Assembly (NCBI GenBank): GCA_002335495.1
Contig: DDBW01000021.1
Location: 550 to 43,365 of the forward strand
Length of the DNA: 42,816 nt
Direction of reading: 5' to 3'
DNA from: Candidatus Dojkabacteria bacterium UBA2022
Lineage (GTDB): Bacteria; Patescibacteriota; Dojkabacteria; SC72
In this document: positions 40,943 to 42,816 of the stretch, in pieces
Layout of the letters: every line of letters starts with the position of its first letter
How positions within the stretch are numbered: position 1 is the stretch's first letter
Program-made: the position numbers and the translations under genes
The notes under the pieces: model-generated
What the model was told of the DNA's origin: nothing
Databases searched by the model: none
Seen by the model: only the letters and a program-made list of their open reading frames with translations

Positions 40943-42457
40943 TTATACATCGTTCGATTCTATAAGCTTATTTATCCCAACCAGTTTTTCAAACTTCTCT
41001 AGGGTACCTTGCACAACTTTTCTAGCTCGCTTAGTCCCTGTTACAAGAATCTCTTTAGCCTCATCAGGCCTATCCTCATAATACTTTCTCTTTTCTCGAA
41101 TTGGTTCAAGAAACGTATTTAGGGCCTTATATAGTTTTTCCTTAACTTCAATATCACCAACCTTCCCTTGCAAATACCTATCCTTTAAGTCGGAAACCTC
41201 ATCAACATCAGGATTGAAAGCATCATGATATATAAATACAGGGTTACCCTCTACAACACCTTTATCTGTAGCTTTAATTCGATTTGGATCGGTATACATC
41301 GACATAACTTTCTGCTTGAGAACCTCCGCTGAATCCGATAGCAGGATTGCATTATGTCCGCTTTTACTCATTTTCTCCTTACCATCAGTTCCAACTAATC
41401 TTGAAACCCTCCCTACTACACCTTTCGGCTCTGTGAATAGATGACCGTAGGCTTTATTGAAATCTCTAGCAATCTCACGAGCCTGCTCAATAACAGGAAG
41501 CTGGTCTTCTCCAACAGGAACAATATCCGCATTAAACTGGAGTATATCAACAGCCTGTAATATAGGATAGCTGATAAAACCTAAGGTTGGATCTAGCTTT
41601 TTATACCTAATCTCATCTTTAACGGATGGATTTCTCAAAGCCCTTGAATGCTTGACCATAGTTAAGAAAAATCCGTAGAACACCATGGTCTCTGGTATTC
41701 CAGATTCAAGATATATTGTAGATTTATTAGGATCAATTCCAACCGCAAGATTATCAAGAAATACATCGTAAACATTTTGGTTTATTAATTCAGATTTCTC
41801 ATAATAATTTGCATAGGCATGATTATTTGCAAGAAGAATGTAAGTTTCATAGTCATCCTGCATCTTCACTCTATTCTCTAAAGTTCCAACATAGTGTCCA
41901 ATGTGTAATCTTCCAGAAGGAGTATCTCCAGTCAAAATTCTTCTTCTAACCCCCGTCTGCCTTTTCTCGTTAGCCTCAGTTATATCCCCTACTTCATATC
42001 TCTTTACGAATAAAAATAAGTCCTCGCGGGCAATCTTTAAACCATATCCTTCCTTAGCGATACCACAGATTATCTTATCCATCTCCATGACCTTGCTATC
42101 AACAAGAATCTTAATATCATAGCTATCCTGCAACTCACCAAGCATCACTGGAGATACTAAACCGGCCTCAAATCCAAATTTATTTAAATCGCCTTCTGAT
42201 GCAAAATTTAAACTTTTAGAATTTGTTAGTTTTTTAATAACCCCACTCTTAACATTTCTATCATCTCTCCTTAGTACAACAACATACTCATCTTTCTCAT
42301 TTATAAAAAATAGAGTAGACATACCCTCTGAATATCTCATACCTGTAACCCTAACAAGTTCATCAACAGAACGGTTTTTTGCCGCCCTCTGATCGATCTC
42401 TTCATACTGTATTTTCCTTGCTTTTAACTTCTCTACAATCTTCTCGTATGTATTCAT
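40943..42457 (-). CDS. trpS: Tryptophanyl-tRNA synthetase with N-terminal YbaK-like domain
   Basis: The 504-residue protein is about 170 residues longer than normal bacterial TrpRS. The C-terminal two thirds are a complete class I TrpRS: HIGH motif GRLHIGHYVGTL, VPVGEDQLPVIEQAR, and KMSKS motif GKEKMSKSGHNAI. The N-terminal part (about 1-160) resembles the YbaK/ProRS-INS editing domain (YEKIVEKLKARKIQYEEID, YVVVLRRDDRNV, FGFEAGLVSPVML). The fusion suggests built-in deacylation of a mischarged tRNA. It is controlled by the T-box leader upstream. Confidence 0.93.
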   Translation of the reverse strand: MNTYEKIVEKLKARKIQYEEIDQRAAKNRSVDELVRVTGMRYSEGMSTLFFINEKDEYVVVLRRDDRNVKSGVIKKLTNSKSLNFASEGDLNKFGFEAGLVSPVMLGELQDSYDIKILVDSKVMEMDKIICGIAKEGYGLKIAREDLFLFVKRYEVGDITEANEKRQTGVRRRILTGDTPSGRLHIGHYVGTLENRVKMQDDYETYILLANNHAYANYYEKSELINQNVYDVFLDNLAVGIDPNKSTIYLESGIPETMVFYGFFLTMVKHSRALRNPSVKDEIRYKKLDPTLGFISYPILQAVDILQFNADIVPVGEDQLPVIEQAREIARDFNKAYGHLFTEPKGVVGRVSRLVGTDGKEKMSKSGHNAILLSDSAEVLKQKVMSMYTDPNRIKATDKGVVEGNPVFIYHDAFNPDVDEVSDLKDRYLQGKVGDIEVKEKLYKALNTFLEPIREKRKYYEDRPDEAKEILVTGTKRARKVVQGTLEKFEKLVGINKLIESNDV

Positions 42458-42472
42458 AGTATTTATGAATTA

Positions 42473-42535
42473 AAATAAAAAATCCCCATATAGATAGACT
42501 AACAACATTTACGCAATTAGTCTAACTATATGGGG
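42473..42535 (-). terminator. T-box terminator hairpin
   Basis: CCCCATATA...TAGACTAA (from 42535) pairs with TTAGTCTA...TATATGGGG (to 42484) around a 14-base loop and is followed by ATTTTTTATTTT. It shares CCCC with the antiterminator, the mutually exclusive layout of T-box switches. Confidence 0.9.
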
Positions 42536-42727
42536 ACGAATAGATTTCGTGGTACCACCCCACTTTCATAGCCCTATATTTCTACAGGCCTACGCTTATC
42601 GACTTTATAAAAACATCGATTAAACATTTACAGTGTTTTACTGGCGCCCATACTTTACCTTTGTAGAATTTCTGTTTGCTGCTCCCGGGCCCATTCTCCC
42701 GATCAACGCATTTAATTATTCAATTGT
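42473..42727 (-). promoter_or_regulatory. T-box riboswitch (trpS leader)
   Basis: On the minus strand the leader contains the T-box sequence GGGGTGGTACCACG (42561-42548). The antiterminator pairs GGGG (42561-42558) with CCCC (42535-42532) and ACGAA (42550-42546) with TTCGT (42540-42536), leaving the bulge TGGTACC (42557-42551). The bulge's UGGU pairs with a tRNA 3' end ACCA. The competing terminator pairs 42535-42516 with 42503-42484 and ends in a T-run (42483-42473). A UGG at 42650-42648 is a candidate Trp specifier. The stem I fold was not resolved. Confidence 0.85.
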
Positions 42728-42733
42728 AACAAT

Positions 42734-42739
42734 ATTATA
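42734..42739 (-). promoter_or_regulatory. -10 box of trpS leader
   Basis: The minus strand has a perfect TATAAT at 42739-42734. No good -35 box was found. The transcript would start near 42727, giving a leader of about 270 bases. Confidence 0.5.
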
Positions 42740-42775
42740 CCATACCCAATACCTTCATGTTATACTCTCAATACT

Positions 42776-42816
42776 ATGACCAAGAAAATAATAAAAGCAA
42801 TGAAAATTATCGCCCA
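42776..42816 (+). CDS. Start of an unidentified gene (3' end outside window)
   Basis: ATG at 42776 opens a frame (MTKKIIKAMKIIA) that runs off the window. The basic start followed by hydrophobic residues could be a signal or membrane anchor. TATACT at 42761-42766 lies 9 bases upstream, consistent with a nearly leaderless mRNA. Confidence 0.45.
   Translation, partial: MTKKIIKAMKIIA

Noticed and set aside
1..42816. CRISPR arrays, insertion sequences or prophage
   Set aside because: No regularly spaced direct repeats, transposase-like proteins or phage genes were seen.

Overview
The window looks like a chromosomal segment of a small-genome, AT-rich bacterium, most likely a member of the Candidate Phyla Radiation (Patescibacteria). 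This is inferred from compact, tightly spaced genes, a reduced but recognisable bacterial translation and cell-shape gene set, few Shine-Dalgarno sequences, and many genes whose start codon lies 5-10 bases after a TATAAT-like box. A more exact lineage cannot be fixed by reading alone. UGA is used as a stop codon (for example at 19602-19604), so this is not a UGA-recoding lineage.

Left part (1-17.2 kb, almost all minus strand): housekeeping genes. A translation block runs rpsB, tsf, frr and a RseP-type M50 protease, then two membrane-anchored surface proteins (one cysteine-rich), then rpsU, yqeY, ybeY and pth. Upstream of rpsB lie a small hypothetical gene, a HAD phosphatase, radC, topA and a SLOG/DprA-like Rossmann protein. 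A rod-shape operon, mreB-mreC-mreD-PBP2, follows, then rpmB.

Middle (17.2-26 kb, mostly plus strand): a second M50 protease, a roughly 260-bp gene-free stretch that can fold into a multi-branched structure (candidate non-coding RNA), a divergent TrmB-like regulator and flavin-binding PNPOx-like protein, a small membrane protein with a structured leader and strong terminator, tRNA-Thr(UGU), tRNA-Tyr(GUA), an RRM protein, an S51 peptidase and tRNA-Thr(GGU). The secE-nusG-rplK-rplA block (with rpmG and tRNA-Trp in front) and rplJ-rplL (with an L10-type leader) follow, then a small cytochrome b5-like protein.

Accessory part (26-38.7 kb): the most unusual region. A 7TM protein overlaps an ATP-grasp ligase that carries a C-terminal retropepsin-like domain. 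Then come a cyanophycin-synthetase-like ATP-grasp protein, a C45-type Ntn hydrolase and a second cyanophycin-synthetase-like protein with an apparently degenerate Mur-ligase remnant. On the other strand are a glycosyltransferase and an alpha/beta hydrolase. A fourth ATP-grasp ligase converges on a DUF1704 (MATCAP/QEGLA-type) metallopeptidase, followed by an O-antigen-ligase-like membrane protein and a divergent MreB paralogue. I read this as a candidate system that writes and erases amino-acid or peptide tags, or builds an amide-linked polymer, possibly at the cell envelope. The substrate is unknown.

Right end (38.7-42.8 kb): two unrecognised genes (one with a probable 5' frameshift), a second tRNA with anticodon CCA, and a tryptophanyl-tRNA synthetase fused to a YbaK-like editing domain. 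The synthetase gene is preceded by a T-box riboswitch whose discriminator-reading base is the Watson-Crick match for this second tRNA-Trp (A73), while the first tRNA-Trp has G73.
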